A stretch of DNA of 64,000 bases from Pelagibius litoralis (GTDB taxonomy: Bacteria; Pseudomonadota; Alphaproteobacteria; Kiloniellales; Kiloniellaceae): positions 1-64,000 of the forward strand of contig NZ_JAAQPH010000014.1 in assembly GCF_011683915.1 (NCBI RefSeq). Reading direction: 5' to 3'. The first letter of the stretch is position 1. Each line of letters starts with the position of its first letter. The translations under genes were made by a program, and so were the position numbers. Under the pieces are notes generated by a model that was not told the origin of the DNA, did not search any database, and saw nothing but the letters and a program-made list of their open reading frames with translations. Below, in pieces: positions 8,539 to 17,339 of this stretch.

Positions 8539-9408
8539 GTGCAGCGTTCAAACCCTGTACCGGCGGCGCCGGCGGAGGCAGGCAGCCCGCCACTCTCCGC
8601 CGGCAATCCGAGCCATCTGACCGCCGGCGGCGGACCGGCGGCCTGGCTTGGGATCCTGACCCATCCGCTTTTTCTCCGCCTTGCCTCCATCGTAACCGTC
8701 ATGGCCGCCTGGGAGTATGCGGGACGGGTGCCGATCAGCCCCGCCTTTCCGACTTTCCTGGAAACCATGGGTGCTCTCGGCGGACTGATTGCCGACGGCA
8801 CCCTGATCGAGGCGTTCTGGATTACCCTGCAGCCGCTCGTCATCGGCCTGCTGGCCTCGGTAACGATCGGCGTTGCTTTTGGCGTGACCATGGGGCTCAA
8901 CCGCCTGGCCGAGTGGCTGGTTTCGCCGATTTTTATTATCGCCCAGTCGGCCCCCCTGGCCGCCCTGATCCCCATCCTGACCTTCGCTTACGGCATCGGC
9001 CTGACGTCAAAGGTGATGACGGTCTGTATCATGGCCATGCCGGTGATCGTGCTGAATTCGCTGAACGCCGTGCGCCACACGCCGGTCTCCCTCTTGGAGA
9101 TGGGGCGTTCTTTCCTGGGGTCACGGCGCCAGATCATTTGGAAGGTCATTCTGCCCGCAGCGGCACCGGTCATCTTCGCCGGCCTGCGCCTGGGCTGTGC
9201 CGCCGGCTTCATCGGCGTCATTCTGGCCGAGTTGCTGATCACCCCCACGGGTATCGGCGATATCATCACCTACAACCAGTCGATCGCGGAGTATCCGAAA
9301 ATGTACGCCGCGATCTTTTCGATCATCGTTTTCTCGGTGCTTTTCATCGAAGCGCTGGAGCGCCTGGAGGTCACCATGTTCCGTCCCGAAAAGCGAGCCG
9401 CACGATGA
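8539..9408 (+). CDS. ABC transporter permease (NitT/TauT type), first
   Basis: A 289-residue inner-membrane protein starting with GTG. A proline- and alanine-rich N-terminal tail of about 40 residues precedes the usual six-helix BPD_transp_1 domain, with the cytoplasmic EAA-like loop near residues 175-205 (LLEMGRSFLGSRRQIIWKV). It lies 16 bp after the binding protein, and its stop overlaps the ATPase start (ATGA). A second, different permease is encoded at 10206, so the channel is probably a heterodimer. Confidence 0.88.
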   Translation: MQRSNPVPAAPAEAGSPPLSAGNPSHLTAGGGPAAWLGILTHPLFLRLASIVTVMAAWEYAGRVPISPAFPTFLETMGALGGLIADGTLIEAFWITLQPLVIGLLASVTIGVAFGVTMGLNRLAEWLVSPIFIIAQSAPLAALIPILTFAYGIGLTSKVMTVCIMAMPVIVLNSLNAVRHTPVSLLEMGRSFLGSRRQIIWKVILPAAAPVIFAGLRLGCAAGFIGVILAELLITPTGIGDIITYNQSIAEYPKMYAAIFSIIVFSVLFIEALERLEVTMFRPEKRAAR

Positions 9409-10196
9409 GCGCCGTCGCTGCTACCGTCAGCGCATCCGCAGCGGCCATGGTCCGGGTCGACAGCCTCTCCAAGGTCTATCCCGGCGGGGTCGAAGCCCTG
9501 AACAGCGTTTCCATCGACTTTCCCGAAGGCCAGCTCACCACCCTGCTCGGCCCCTCCGGCTGCGGGAAAACGACGCTGTTGAAGATTATCGCCGGGCTGC
9601 TGCCGGCCAGCCAGGGCAGCGTGCAGGTGGACGGGCGCCCGGTGACCGGGCCGGGGCCGGAGCGCGCCTTTGTGTTCCAGGACTTCGCCCTGATGCCCTG
9701 GGCCAGCGTCCTGCGCAACGTGGGCTTCGGCCTGGAGTTGCGCGGTGTTGCCCGCTCCGAGCGCGAAGCGGTGGCGGAGAAGTACATCATCCAGGTCGGT
9801 CTGGCAGGTTTCGAACATGCCTATCCCCACGAACTCTCCGGCGGTATGCGCCAGCGCGTCGGCCTGGCCCGCGCCCTGGCGGTCAATGCCAAGGTTCTGC
9901 TGCTCGACGAGCCCTTCTCCGCCGTCGACGAGCAGACCCGGCGCAAGTTCCAGGAAGATCTCCTCCAACTGGTGGCCCAGGAACGCAAGACTTTCATCTT
10001 CGTCACCCACAGCATCGAAGAGGCGGTCTACGTGTCCGACCGTATCGTGCTGCTTTCGCGCCGGCCCAGCCGTGTTTCCTCCATCGTCGAGCCGGCCATT
10101 CCCCGCGACGGCGGCACCGAAGAAATCCGCCGCAATCCGGTCTACCTCGATACCGTCGAGGAGATCTGGCAGAGCCTGCGGCAGTACCTTGATTAG
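9405..10196 (+). CDS. ABC transporter ATP-binding protein (NitT/TauT type)
   Basis: A 263-residue ATPase. The start at 9405 overlaps the permease stop (ATGA), and the longer frame from 8913 is a shadow of the permease gene. Walker A GPSGCGKTT, Q-loop VFQDFALMPW, signature LSGGMRQRVGLARA, Walker B VLLLDEPFSAVD and switch histidine THSIEEAVYVSD are all intact. It energises the transporter formed with the permeases at 8539 and 10206. Confidence 0.93.
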   Translation: MSAVAATVSASAAAMVRVDSLSKVYPGGVEALNSVSIDFPEGQLTTLLGPSGCGKTTLLKIIAGLLPASQGSVQVDGRPVTGPGPERAFVFQDFALMPWASVLRNVGFGLELRGVARSEREAVAEKYIIQVGLAGFEHAYPHELSGGMRQRVGLARALAVNAKVLLLDEPFSAVDEQTRRKFQEDLLQLVAQERKTFIFVTHSIEEAVYVSDRIVLLSRRPSRVSSIVEPAIPRDGGTEEIRRNPVYLDTVEEIWQSLRQYLD

Positions 10197-10205
10197 GAGG
10201 ACGCG

Positions 10206-10961
10206 ATGACCATCGGCAAAATCCGCGTCCCGCTGTTCTGTTCGCTATTCCTCTGGGCCGCGCTCTGGGAGGTTGTCGGCCAAAGCGGCGCCAGCTTCAT
10301 CATCCCCCCGCTCTCGGCGATCTTCGAGCGGATGGCGGAGATCGTGCCCACCGCCTCTTTCGCCTCTGCCCTTTGGATCACCGCCAAGGCCTTCCTGCTG
10401 GGGAACCTCATAGCCATCGGACTGGGCGTGCCGCTCGGCGTGCTGATGGGCCGCTCGATTATTGCCGACCGCATCTTTCTGCCCTGGGTGAACCTTTTCC
10501 TCTCGGCCCCTTTGACCGCCCTGGTACCGGTCATCATGGTGATCTTCGGCCTGGGCGAGACGACAATCATCATGACCGTGGTGCTCTTCGCCGTCTGGAT
10601 CATCGTGCTCGACGCCCGCGCCGGGGTGCGGGCGATCTCGCCCTCGCTTGTCGAAATGGCCCGCTGCTTCGGCGCCAGCCGCTGGCAGGCCTTCAGCAAG
10701 ATCTATCTGCTCGCCGCCCTGCCGGAGATCCTCGCCGGTATCCGGCTGGGCATGATCCGCGCCGTCAAAGGCGTGGTCATCGGCCAGTTGCTGGTTTCCA
10801 TCATCGGCTTCGGCAAGCTCTTCGAACTCTATTCCTCACGTTTCCTGATGGAGCATTTCTGGGCCCTGCTCTTCGTCCTCTTCGCCTTTGCCTTCACGCT
10901 CAATGAAGTACTGGCTTGGCTGGAGCGAAAGCTCGACTACTATGCTGCCGCCAGGCAATAG
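10206..10961 (+). CDS. ABC transporter permease (NitT/TauT type), second
   Basis: A 251-residue six-helix permease of the BPD_transp_1 type, with the EAA-like loop around SLVEMARCFGASRWQAFSKI. It starts nine bases after the ATPase stop with a good ribosome site (taggagg). Its partner is the 289-residue permease at 8539. Having two distinct permeases in one NitT/TauT operon points to a heterodimeric channel. Confidence 0.88.
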   Translation: MTIGKIRVPLFCSLFLWAALWEVVGQSGASFIIPPLSAIFERMAEIVPTASFASALWITAKAFLLGNLIAIGLGVPLGVLMGRSIIADRIFLPWVNLFLSAPLTALVPVIMVIFGLGETTIIMTVVLFAVWIIVLDARAGVRAISPSLVEMARCFGASRWQAFSKIYLLAALPEILAGIRLGMIRAVKGVVIGQLLVSIIGFGKLFELYSSRFLMEHFWALLFVLFAFAFTLNEVLAWLERKLDYYAAARQ

Positions 10962-10981
10962 CCTTTCTGATTGGAGAAACA

Positions 10982-11674
10982 ATGAAAGCGACCTTTGCGA
11001 TCCAACCGCCCGCGACCGCGACCCTTCCGGTAAGAGGCAGCGACAGCCTGTTCCCGATCCACCGGGTCTACTGCGTCGGACGCAATTATGCCGCCCATGC
11101 CATCGAGATGGGCCATGATCCGGACCGCGAAGACCCCTTTTTCTTTCAGAAGAATCCCGACAACCTGGTGGTCAACGGTGGGGACTTTCCCTATCCCGAC
11201 AAGTCCAGCGACGTCCACCATGAGATCGAAATGGCCGTGGCGCTGCACAAGGGCGGCAAAAACATCGCCGTGGCGGACGCCCTGGACCATGTCTGGGGCT
11301 ACGGCGTCGCCCTCGACATGACCCGGCGCGACCTGCAGGGCCAGTGCAAGAAGGCCGGCCGGCCCTGGGAAATCGGCAAGGCCTTCGAGCATTCGGCCCC
11401 CTGCAGCGCCCTGATGCCGGCCAGCGAGATCGGCCATCCCGACAGCGGCGCGGTCTGGCTGAAGGTCAACGGCGAAATCCGCCAGGAAGGCGACCTGAAC
11501 CAGCTCATCTGGAAGGTGCCGGAGATGATCGCCTATCTCTCGGGCCTGTTCACCCTGGCACCCGGCGATGTGATCCTCTCCGGCACGCCGTCGGGCGTCG
11601 GCCCGGTACAGCGCGGCGACGTTCTGGAAGGACATATCGAGGGTGTCGGCGAACTGCACACGAAGGTGACCTGA
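10982..11674 (+). CDS. Fumarylacetoacetate hydrolase family protein, fumarylpyruvate-hydrolase-like
   Basis: A 230-residue enzyme starting at ATG 10982 after a ggaga ribosome site, 20 bp past the permease. FAH-fold features include VYCVGRNYAAHAIEMG near the N-terminus, the metal-binding acidic residues in VHHEIEMAVAL, and ALDMTRRDLQ. The closest type is fumarylpyruvate hydrolase, which splits fumarylpyruvate to fumarate and pyruvate in gentisate and related ring breakdown. As last gene of the ABC operon it hints that the imported solute feeds an acid-cleaving pathway. Other acylpyruvate substrates remain possible. Confidence 0.85.
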   Translation: MKATFAIQPPATATLPVRGSDSLFPIHRVYCVGRNYAAHAIEMGHDPDREDPFFFQKNPDNLVVNGGDFPYPDKSSDVHHEIEMAVALHKGGKNIAVADALDHVWGYGVALDMTRRDLQGQCKKAGRPWEIGKAFEHSAPCSALMPASEIGHPDSGAVWLKVNGEIRQEGDLNQLIWKVPEMIAYLSGLFTLAPGDVILSGTPSGVGPVQRGDVLEGHIEGVGELHTKVT

Positions 11675-11711
11675 CCGAGCCCTGGTCTCTCCAGCGGAGC
11701 GGCCGGCCTTC

Positions 11712-12146
11712 TCAGCTCGGCGAATAGGACAGGCGCAGACAGGGCTGGCCGGTAGCCTCGTGCCGGTGCTCATCATCCTGGCGAAAGCCATAGCGCTCAT
11801 AAAAGCGCCGGCCAATCGGGTTCTCCTTGAACACGTCGAGCACCAGCGCCCCGCGCTCCGCAACGGCCTTGTCCATCAGTGCCTTGCCGATTTTCTGGCC
11901 GTGATAATCCGGGTCGACGAACAGGGCCCCGACTTCATTTTCCAGAAGGGCGACGAAACCGACGATCTGACCCTCTCGCTCCGCCACCCAGGTTTCGGCA
12001 TTCGGCAGATAGAGCTTGCGGATGTTTTCCTTCTCCTGCTCGAGGAAATCCTGTTCCAGAAAAGGATGTGCGAGCCGGCTGGCTTTGAACCAGACCTCGA
12101 TCAGCGTCTCGACGTCTTTTTCCTGATATTTTCTGATCAGAGACAT
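11712..12146 (-). CDS. GNAT family N-acetyltransferase
   Basis: A 144-residue acetyltransferase starting MSLIRKYQEKD. The acetyl-CoA loop is seen as DYHGQKIGKALMDKA, a variant of the usual Q/RxxGxG/A motif, and the C-terminal fold signature as NPIGRRFYERYGF. Upstream there is no stop codon: the frame stays open into a creatininase remnant, so a 250-residue joined frame exists. Translation from the internal ATG is more likely, though a fusion product cannot be excluded. The substrate is unknown. Confidence 0.8.
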   Translation of the reverse strand: MSLIRKYQEKDVETLIEVWFKASRLAHPFLEQDFLEQEKENIRKLYLPNAETWVAEREGQIVGFVALLENEVGALFVDPDYHGQKIGKALMDKAVAERGALVLDVFKENPIGRRFYERYGFRQDDEHRHEATGQPCLRLSYSPS

Positions 12147-12371
12147 GGGCTTTCCTGTTGTGGGGGGCGGCACATCGATGGCCGCCTGGAGCGGCGCGAT
12201 GTTGGCGCCATGACCGTTGAGGATGTAAACACGGGCGAAACCCTGGCTTGCCAGGGATGTCAGTACGTCGCAGGCCAGCGCGGTGAAGGTGGGAACGCTG
12301 ACCGAGATCGTGCCCGGCGACGTCTTCAGATAGGCCTCGACTTCTGGCCAGGTCCTTTCCGCGAGTCTCAT
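12147..12371 (-). pseudogene. Internally deleted creatininase-family gene
   Basis: The start MRLAERTWPEVEAYL and the later segment SLASQGFARVYILNGHG are typical of the N-terminal and middle parts of creatininase-family amidohydrolases (about 250 residues). Here they are joined at SPGTISV, so roughly 70-80 residues carrying most metal ligands are missing, and the C-terminal third is lost too. The start overlaps the dehydratase stop (ATGA), showing that it was once translationally coupled. The remnant runs in frame into the acetyltransferase. It should be inactive. Confidence 0.75.
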
Positions 12372-14089
12372 GCGGATCGGTCCTTTCCCGAAACAGCCCG
12401 CAGGATATCCAGATCGCAACCCTGTTCGGCCTGCAGCACATGATCGCGCCACAGCTTGCGCCAACCCCTGGTGCCGTCGATCCCGGCAGGCGGCTGAAAA
12501 GCGGCGCGGCGGCGGGCCAGTTCATCCTCGGCCACCAGCAGGTCGAGGCGCCGCTCGGCCACCGAAAGGCGGATGCGGTCGCCCTGCTTCACCAGGCCCA
12601 GCGGCCCGCCAAGCGCGGCCTCCGGCGAGACATGCAGGATAATGGTGCCAAAGGCGGTGCCGCTCATGCGGGCATCGGAAATGCGCACCATGTCCTTCAC
12701 CCCGGCCCGAGCAAGCTTGGCGGGAATCGGCAGATAGCCGGCCTCCGGCATGCCGCTGGCCAGCGGACCGGCGTTCTGCAGCACCAGAAAATCGTCCGGC
12801 GTCACGTCCAGATCGGGATCATCGATACGCCGCGCCAGATCGTCCAGCGAGGTAAAGACGACGGCGCGGCCTTCCCGCTCGAAGAGGTCGGGGCTGGCCG
12901 CCGCGCGCTTCAGGATCGCCCCCTTGGGCGCCAGGGAACCGCTCAAGGCGACCAGACCGCCCTGCGGCGAGATGGGATCGTCGAGCGGACGCACCACCGC
13001 CGGATCGACCCAGGGATCACTCTCGTCGAGCAGGGCGCCCAGCGTCTTGCCGGTGACACCGCAGACATCCAGATGCAGGCTGTCGCGCAGGGCCCGCAAC
13101 ACGGCGGGCGCACCGCCGGCGGCATGCAGATCCTCCATATAATGGGCGCCGGTCGGTTTCAGGTCGACGAGCACCGGGGTCTCGTCACTGATCCGGTTCA
13201 AAAGGTCCGGGTCCAGTTCCAGGCCGAGACGCCCGAAGATCGCCGCCAGATGCACCACCGCATTGGTCGAGCCGCTGATCGCCAGGAGAACGCGCAGGGC
13301 ATTTTCCACCGACGCCGGCGTGATCAGGCGGTCGAAGGTCAGATCGCTGCCGACCAGCCCGGCCGCCCGCAGGCCGCTGGCTTCGGCCTGACGCAACCGG
13401 TCGGCATGCACCGCCGGAACCGCGGCCCCGCCGGTCAGCATAAGGCCGAGAGTCTCAGCCAGGATGGCCATGGTGCTGGCGGTGCCCATGACAGCGCAGG
13501 TACCCTGGGTCGTCGCCAGATTGCCCTCGATCTCGTGGATCTGCTTGTCGTCGATGATGCCGGCGCGGTACTGCGCCCAGAAGCGGCGGCAATCAGTGCA
13601 GGCACCCAGGCGCTCGCCCTTGTGACGGCCGGTCGACATGGGCCCGGTCGCCAGCACGATGGCCGGTTTCGCGGCCGAGATCGCGCCCATGATGAGGGCC
13701 GGCAGGGTCTTGTCGCAGCCGCCGACCAGCACCACCGCGTCCATCGGCTGCGCCCGGATCATCTCCTCGACATCCATGGCCATGAGGTTGCGGTAGAGCA
13801 GGCTGGTGGGGTTCAGGTAGACCTCGCCCAGGGAGGTGACGGGAAAGTCCAGCGGCAGGGCGCCGCCGGCCAGGACGCCGCGCTTTACCGCCTCGATCAG
13901 CTCCGGCACGCCGCGGTGGCAGTTGTTGAAACCGCTGGCCGTCCAGGTAATGCCGACGATGGGGCGGCCCAGCATCTCGTCGGAATATCCCATGGAGCGT
14001 GCGAAAGAACGGCGCAGGTAGGCGGCAAAATCCGGGTCGCCATAGTCGGTCAGGCCGCCGGCGAAACCGCGCTTCTTGTCCTCGGTCAT
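12368..14089 (-). CDS. IlvD/Edd family dehydratase
   Basis: A 573-residue member of the dihydroxy-acid / sugar-acid dehydratase family, which remove water from 2,3-dihydroxy acids using an iron-sulfur cluster. Family motifs are GGCDKTLPALIMG, the cysteine-bearing LGACTDCRRFW, TTQGTCAVMGTAST and SGSTNAVVHLAA. Lone IlvD/Edd members away from ilv genes often act on aldonic acids such as arabinonate or xylonate. The missing ilv context and the former creatininase partner favour a catabolic role. The exact substrate cannot be assigned. Confidence 0.88.
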   Translation of the reverse strand: MTEDKKRGFAGGLTDYGDPDFAAYLRRSFARSMGYSDEMLGRPIVGITWTASGFNNCHRGVPELIEAVKRGVLAGGALPLDFPVTSLGEVYLNPTSLLYRNLMAMDVEEMIRAQPMDAVVLVGGCDKTLPALIMGAISAAKPAIVLATGPMSTGRHKGERLGACTDCRRFWAQYRAGIIDDKQIHEIEGNLATTQGTCAVMGTASTMAILAETLGLMLTGGAAVPAVHADRLRQAEASGLRAAGLVGSDLTFDRLITPASVENALRVLLAISGSTNAVVHLAAIFGRLGLELDPDLLNRISDETPVLVDLKPTGAHYMEDLHAAGGAPAVLRALRDSLHLDVCGVTGKTLGALLDESDPWVDPAVVRPLDDPISPQGGLVALSGSLAPKGAILKRAAASPDLFEREGRAVVFTSLDDLARRIDDPDLDVTPDDFLVLQNAGPLASGMPEAGYLPIPAKLARAGVKDMVRISDARMSGTAFGTIILHVSPEAALGGPLGLVKQGDRIRLSVAERRLDLLVAEDELARRRAAFQPPAGIDGTRGWRKLWRDHVLQAEQGCDLDILRAVSGKDRSA

Positions 14090-14095
14090 GGCGTC

Positions 14096-15091
14096 TTAGG
14101 CCGCCTGCCGTTTCTGTCCGGCTTCCTGCCAGCGTGCCAGTGCCGCCAGAACAACTTCCGGGCCGGCGCCCGGCAGATGCGCCTCTTCCGAAAGATGACG
14201 CCGCCAGGCCCGCGCCCCCGGCAGACCGTTGAAGAGACCCAGCATGTGCCGGGTGATGGACTTCAAGGGCACGCCCAGGCAAAGCTGTCGCTCCACATAG
14301 GGCAGAAAATCCTCGACGATCTGTTCGCGGCTGCGCGGCGCAACCGGCTCATCGAAAATGCGGCGATCCGCCTCGGCCAGGATATAGGGTGTCTGATAGG
14401 CGGCCCGTCCGATCATCACGCCATCGACCTGTTGAAGGTGGGCCTCGGCCTCCTCCAGAGTCTGTACCCCGCCGTTCAACACGATCTCCAGATCCGCGAA
14501 GTCGCGCTTCAGGGCGTAAACCACTTCGTAGCGCAGCGGCGGCACCTCGCGGTTCTGCTTGGGACTGAGACCGCTCAGCCAGGCCTTGCGGGCATGAATG
14601 GTGAAAGAACGGCAGCCGGCGGCCGCGATGGTTTCGACGAAGGCCTGCAGGGCCTCATAGGAATCCTGCTCATCGACGCCGATGCGGGTTTTCACCGTCA
14701 CCGGGATATCGACAGCACCGATCATCGCCGCCACACAGTCGGCCACGAGATCCGGCTCGGTCATCAGGCAGGCGCCGAAACGGCCGCGCTGCACCCGGTC
14801 GCTGGGACAGCCGAGATTGAGATTGATCTCATCGTAGCCGCGCAACGCGCCTTCGCGCGCGCAGGCGGCCAGGTCGTCCGGATCGGACCCGCCGAGCTGC
14901 AACGCTACGGGATGCTCGACATCGTCGAAGGCAAGGAAACGGTCGCGGTCGCCATGCAGGATGGCACCGGTCGTCACCATCTCCGTATAGAGCAGCGCGC
15001 GCTGGCTGATGGTCCGCAGAAAGGCCCGCTCGTGCCGATCCGTCCAGTCCATCATGGGCGCCACGGACAATAAATGTTCTTTATTTTTCAA
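14096..15091 (-). CDS. dusA: tRNA-dihydrouridine(20/20a) synthase DusA
   Basis: A 331-residue flavoenzyme that reduces uridine 20/20a in the tRNA D-loop. The N-terminal [10 protein letters not shown], active-site cysteine in [22 protein letters not shown] and FMN-binding VLNGGVQT and [11 protein letters not shown] identify DusA rather than DusB or DusC. The gene is complete. Its 5' end is a well-known integration hotspot for genomic islands, and an integrase relic lies about 130 bp upstream of the start. Confidence 0.95.
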   Translation of the reverse strand: MKNKEHLLSVAPMMDWTDRHERAFLRTISQRALLYTEMVTTGAILHGDRDRFLAFDDVEHPVALQLGGSDPDDLAACAREGALRGYDEINLNLGCPSDRVQRGRFGACLMTEPDLVADCVAAMIGAVDIPVTVKTRIGVDEQDSYEALQAFVETIAAAGCRSFTIHARKAWLSGLSPKQNREVPPLRYEVVYALKRDFADLEIVLNGGVQTLEEAEAHLQQVDGVMIGRAAYQTPYILAEADRRIFDEPVAPRSREQIVEDFLPYVERQLCLGVPLKSITRHMLGLFNGLPGARAWRRHLSEEAHLPGAGPEVVLAALARWQEAGQKRQAA

Positions 15092-15224
15092 CTGTTTATA
15101 CTACCCTTCAAGGGACCAGGCCGTGGACCTGTGCACCTCAAAATAGCTCAAATTGCACAGGTTTGGACCTCTTTTGATCTCCCTGGGCACAGGTAGCGCA
15201 CACGCGGAGACGGAGTGCACAGGG

Positions 15225-15470
15225 ATGCCATCGATCACGAAACTAGCCTCAGGCAATTGGCGTGCACAAGTCCGCCGCAAGGAGTGCTATGTCGCCGACA
15301 CCTTTAGACGGCGCAAGGATGCGCTGGTGGAGCGCTCGCGGGAGTTCATACTGGTTCCCCGGCGGCCGGTCATCGAGAAGGCCCTGGGCCGGCAAGTCTC
15401 GGGTGTCATCCGGGGCAGCGGCATCTCCTGGGAGTTGGGCCGCAAACGTGGGCCCGGCATCGGTATGTAG
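15225..15470 (+). pseudogene. Tyrosine integrase relic, N-terminal part, at the dusA site
   Basis: The first 30 codons (MPSITKLASGNWRAQVRRK, then DTFRRRKDA) are the AP2-like arm-binding start typical of dusA-associated phage/island integrases. After about codon 32 the frame loses similarity and stops at 15470, so the catalytic domain with its R-H-R-Y residues is gone. The relic faces away from dusA, as functional dusA-linked integrases do. It marks the left side of an old island. The remaining 250 bp to the next gene hold nothing recognisable. Confidence 0.65.
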
Positions 15471-15724
15471 GGGAGGTTCACCGCTTGTGCGATGAATTCG
15501 ACGCCTATGGCCGTGTCCGGCCAGGAGCGGTAGTTCGTGCGTTGTGCAGCGAATGGCAGGATAGAGCCCAACAGGCACCACCGGTACAGCGCCAGAGCGC
15601 CTTTACCGGACGGTCACAGACCACCCGTATTGCAGTCATTTGCCGTGCCAATCTCTCAAATCGGCGAAGCGCACTTTGCCGTCATTGTCTGGGTGGCAGG
15701 ATCGCGGTCAAAAGCTGCCGCTTA

Positions 15725-16309
15725 TCAGGGTTTGTTTTCGGTCACCGCCGCTTCGCGTTTTCTGGCGCGGAAAGCAGCCGTCTTGGTACGGTTCTGACAG
15801 GCTGACGAGCAAAACCGTCGGGTGGCGTTTTTTGATGTGTCTGCAAAAACCCGGTCGCAGTTATCCGCCATACAGATGCCAAGACGATTCGCATTCTGCG
15901 TGCCGATCATCCGGGCAAGTCCCTCGGCACAAATCGCGGTCCACATTGGCAGAACGGCAGCATTCGCAGGATGGTGGTGAAGGTGCCAGAACCCCTCTTC
16001 CTTTGCCAGATAGGGGGTCGCTGGATGCTCCGACAGGATATCGTTCAGCAATTCTGCCGCGTCATCGATGTCACCTCCGTCAATACCGACGAATATCGCA
16101 CGCAGTCGTTGCGCCAACGCCACGAAGCCGTCTGCATCATTCTCCGACACGGCTGCGACAGAAGGAGGGTCTACCGCAACAACCTGCCGGACGGCTTGTA
16201 GCACATCGATCTCGGCGACCGGCCTTCCGCAGGCATAGCCGGGGGTGAGTTTGTTTGCGAATCCAACGGAAGCGAGAATACCGGCATCTATGTAACTGTC
16301 TAATTTCAT
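15725..16309 (-). CDS. CGNR zinc-finger (ABATE) family regulator
   Basis: A 194-residue protein of the ABATE/CGNR type. The stress-response ABATE domain fills about residues 15-140. The C-terminal zinc finger at about 145-185 reads GICMADNCDRVFAD, then RRFCSSACQNR, matching the C-x4-C ... C-x3-C-x-NR pattern. These are putative transcription regulators. It is divergent from the SDR gene at 16417 with a 107-bp gap and probably controls it and the exporter behind it. Confidence 0.85.
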   Translation of the reverse strand: MKLDSYIDAGILASVGFANKLTPGYACGRPVAEIDVLQAVRQVVAVDPPSVAAVSENDADGFVALAQRLRAIFVGIDGGDIDDAAELLNDILSEHPATPYLAKEEGFWHLHHHPANAAVLPMWTAICAEGLARMIGTQNANRLGICMADNCDRVFADTSKNATRRFCSSACQNRTKTAAFRARKREAAVTENKP

Positions 16310-16416
16310 TTGACCAGTAACCCGTGGCTATATACCCTGTGTCTATCAAAGTGCATAATGACAGTAACTAGCCCACAACGCAACGTGGTCGAAACGACCG
16401 TGGAGGAGAACAAGAC

Positions 16417-17328
16417 ATGGAAAAGCCGCTGAGAAACAAAATTGCCTTGGTGGCAGGCGGAACACGCGGCGCAGGCAGAGGGATCGCGACAGAGTTGGGG
16501 CGTGCCGGGGCCACGGTCTATGTAACGGGACGTTCGACAACTGAAAGCCGATCCGAGATGGACCGGCCCGAAACCATCGAGGAAACCGCCGCGCTTGTCG
16601 ATCAGGCTGGTGGCGTTGGCATTGCCGTCAGGGTCGATCATCTCATCCCCTCGGAGGTAAAGGCACTGGTCGACAGGCTCCGGTCAGAGCAGGGCCAACT
16701 GGACATTCTGGTGAACGATATCTGGGGGGCGACCCGGATGGAATGGAACAAGACGCTTTGGGAGAGTGATCTCGACTATGGTTTGCGAACTCTGCGGCTG
16801 GCCGTCGATACTCACGCTATTACCGGGCATTTTGCGTTGCCGTTGCTGATCGAACGTCCGGGAGCTCTGGTTGTCGAAGTGACTGACGGAACCGACGAGT
16901 ACAACGCCGCCAACTATCGCGTGTCTTTCTTCTTCGATCTTGCCAAGGCAGCAGTGAACCGCATGGCTTTTTCTCTGGCCCACGAACTGAAACCCCATGG
17001 TGGGACGGCGGTGGCGTTGACGCCGGGCTGGCTTCGCTCCGAAGCCATGCTGGATGCTTTCGATGTGACGGAGGCGACCTGGCGAGATGCAACTGACAAG
17101 GTGCCGCATTTTGCGATTTCCGAAAGCCCGGCGTACGTCGGTCGGGCCGTTGCAGCTTTGGCAGCCGACCCGGAGAGCGCGCGGTGGAACGGCCAGTCGC
17201 TTTCGAGCGGCGGTCTGGCGCAGATTTACGGCTTCACCGACACGGATGGCAGCCAGCCGGATGCTTGGCGATACGTCCCGGAAGTGCAGGATGCAGGAAA
17301 ACCTGCCGACACGACCGGGTATCGGTAG
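16417..17328 (+). CDS. SDR family oxidoreductase lacking the catalytic tyrosine
   Basis: A 303-residue short-chain dehydrogenase/reductase. The nucleotide-binding motif is a variant, AGGTRGAGRGIA, in place of TGxxxGIG. At the usual YxxxK site the sequence is FDLAK (within SFFFDLAKAAVNR), so phenylalanine replaces the proton-donating tyrosine while the lysine is kept. Activity may be altered or lost, or a neighbouring residue may stand in. It lies between a CGNR regulator and a DMT exporter in what looks like a small detoxification unit. Confidence 0.82.
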   Translation: MEKPLRNKIALVAGGTRGAGRGIATELGRAGATVYVTGRSTTESRSEMDRPETIEETAALVDQAGGVGIAVRVDHLIPSEVKALVDRLRSEQGQLDILVNDIWGATRMEWNKTLWESDLDYGLRTLRLAVDTHAITGHFALPLLIERPGALVVEVTDGTDEYNAANYRVSFFFDLAKAAVNRMAFSLAHELKPHGGTAVALTPGWLRSEAMLDAFDVTEATWRDATDKVPHFAISESPAYVGRAVAALAADPESARWNGQSLSSGGLAQIYGFTDTDGSQPDAWRYVPEVQDAGKPADTTGYR

Positions 17329-17339
17329 GAGTGGCAAGG

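Noticed and set aside
7446-8975. A 509-codon frame on the minus strand
   Set aside because: It is antisense to the substrate-binding protein and permease, with no family motif.
12440-15073. An 877-codon open frame on the plus strand
   Set aside because: It is antisense to the dehydratase and dusA, whose motifs are unmistakable. Long antisense frames are a by-product of high GC.
15480-15720. Possible remainder of the integrase or an antisense gene
   Set aside because: No frame shows integrase motifs. The open minus-strand frames have no recognisable domain.
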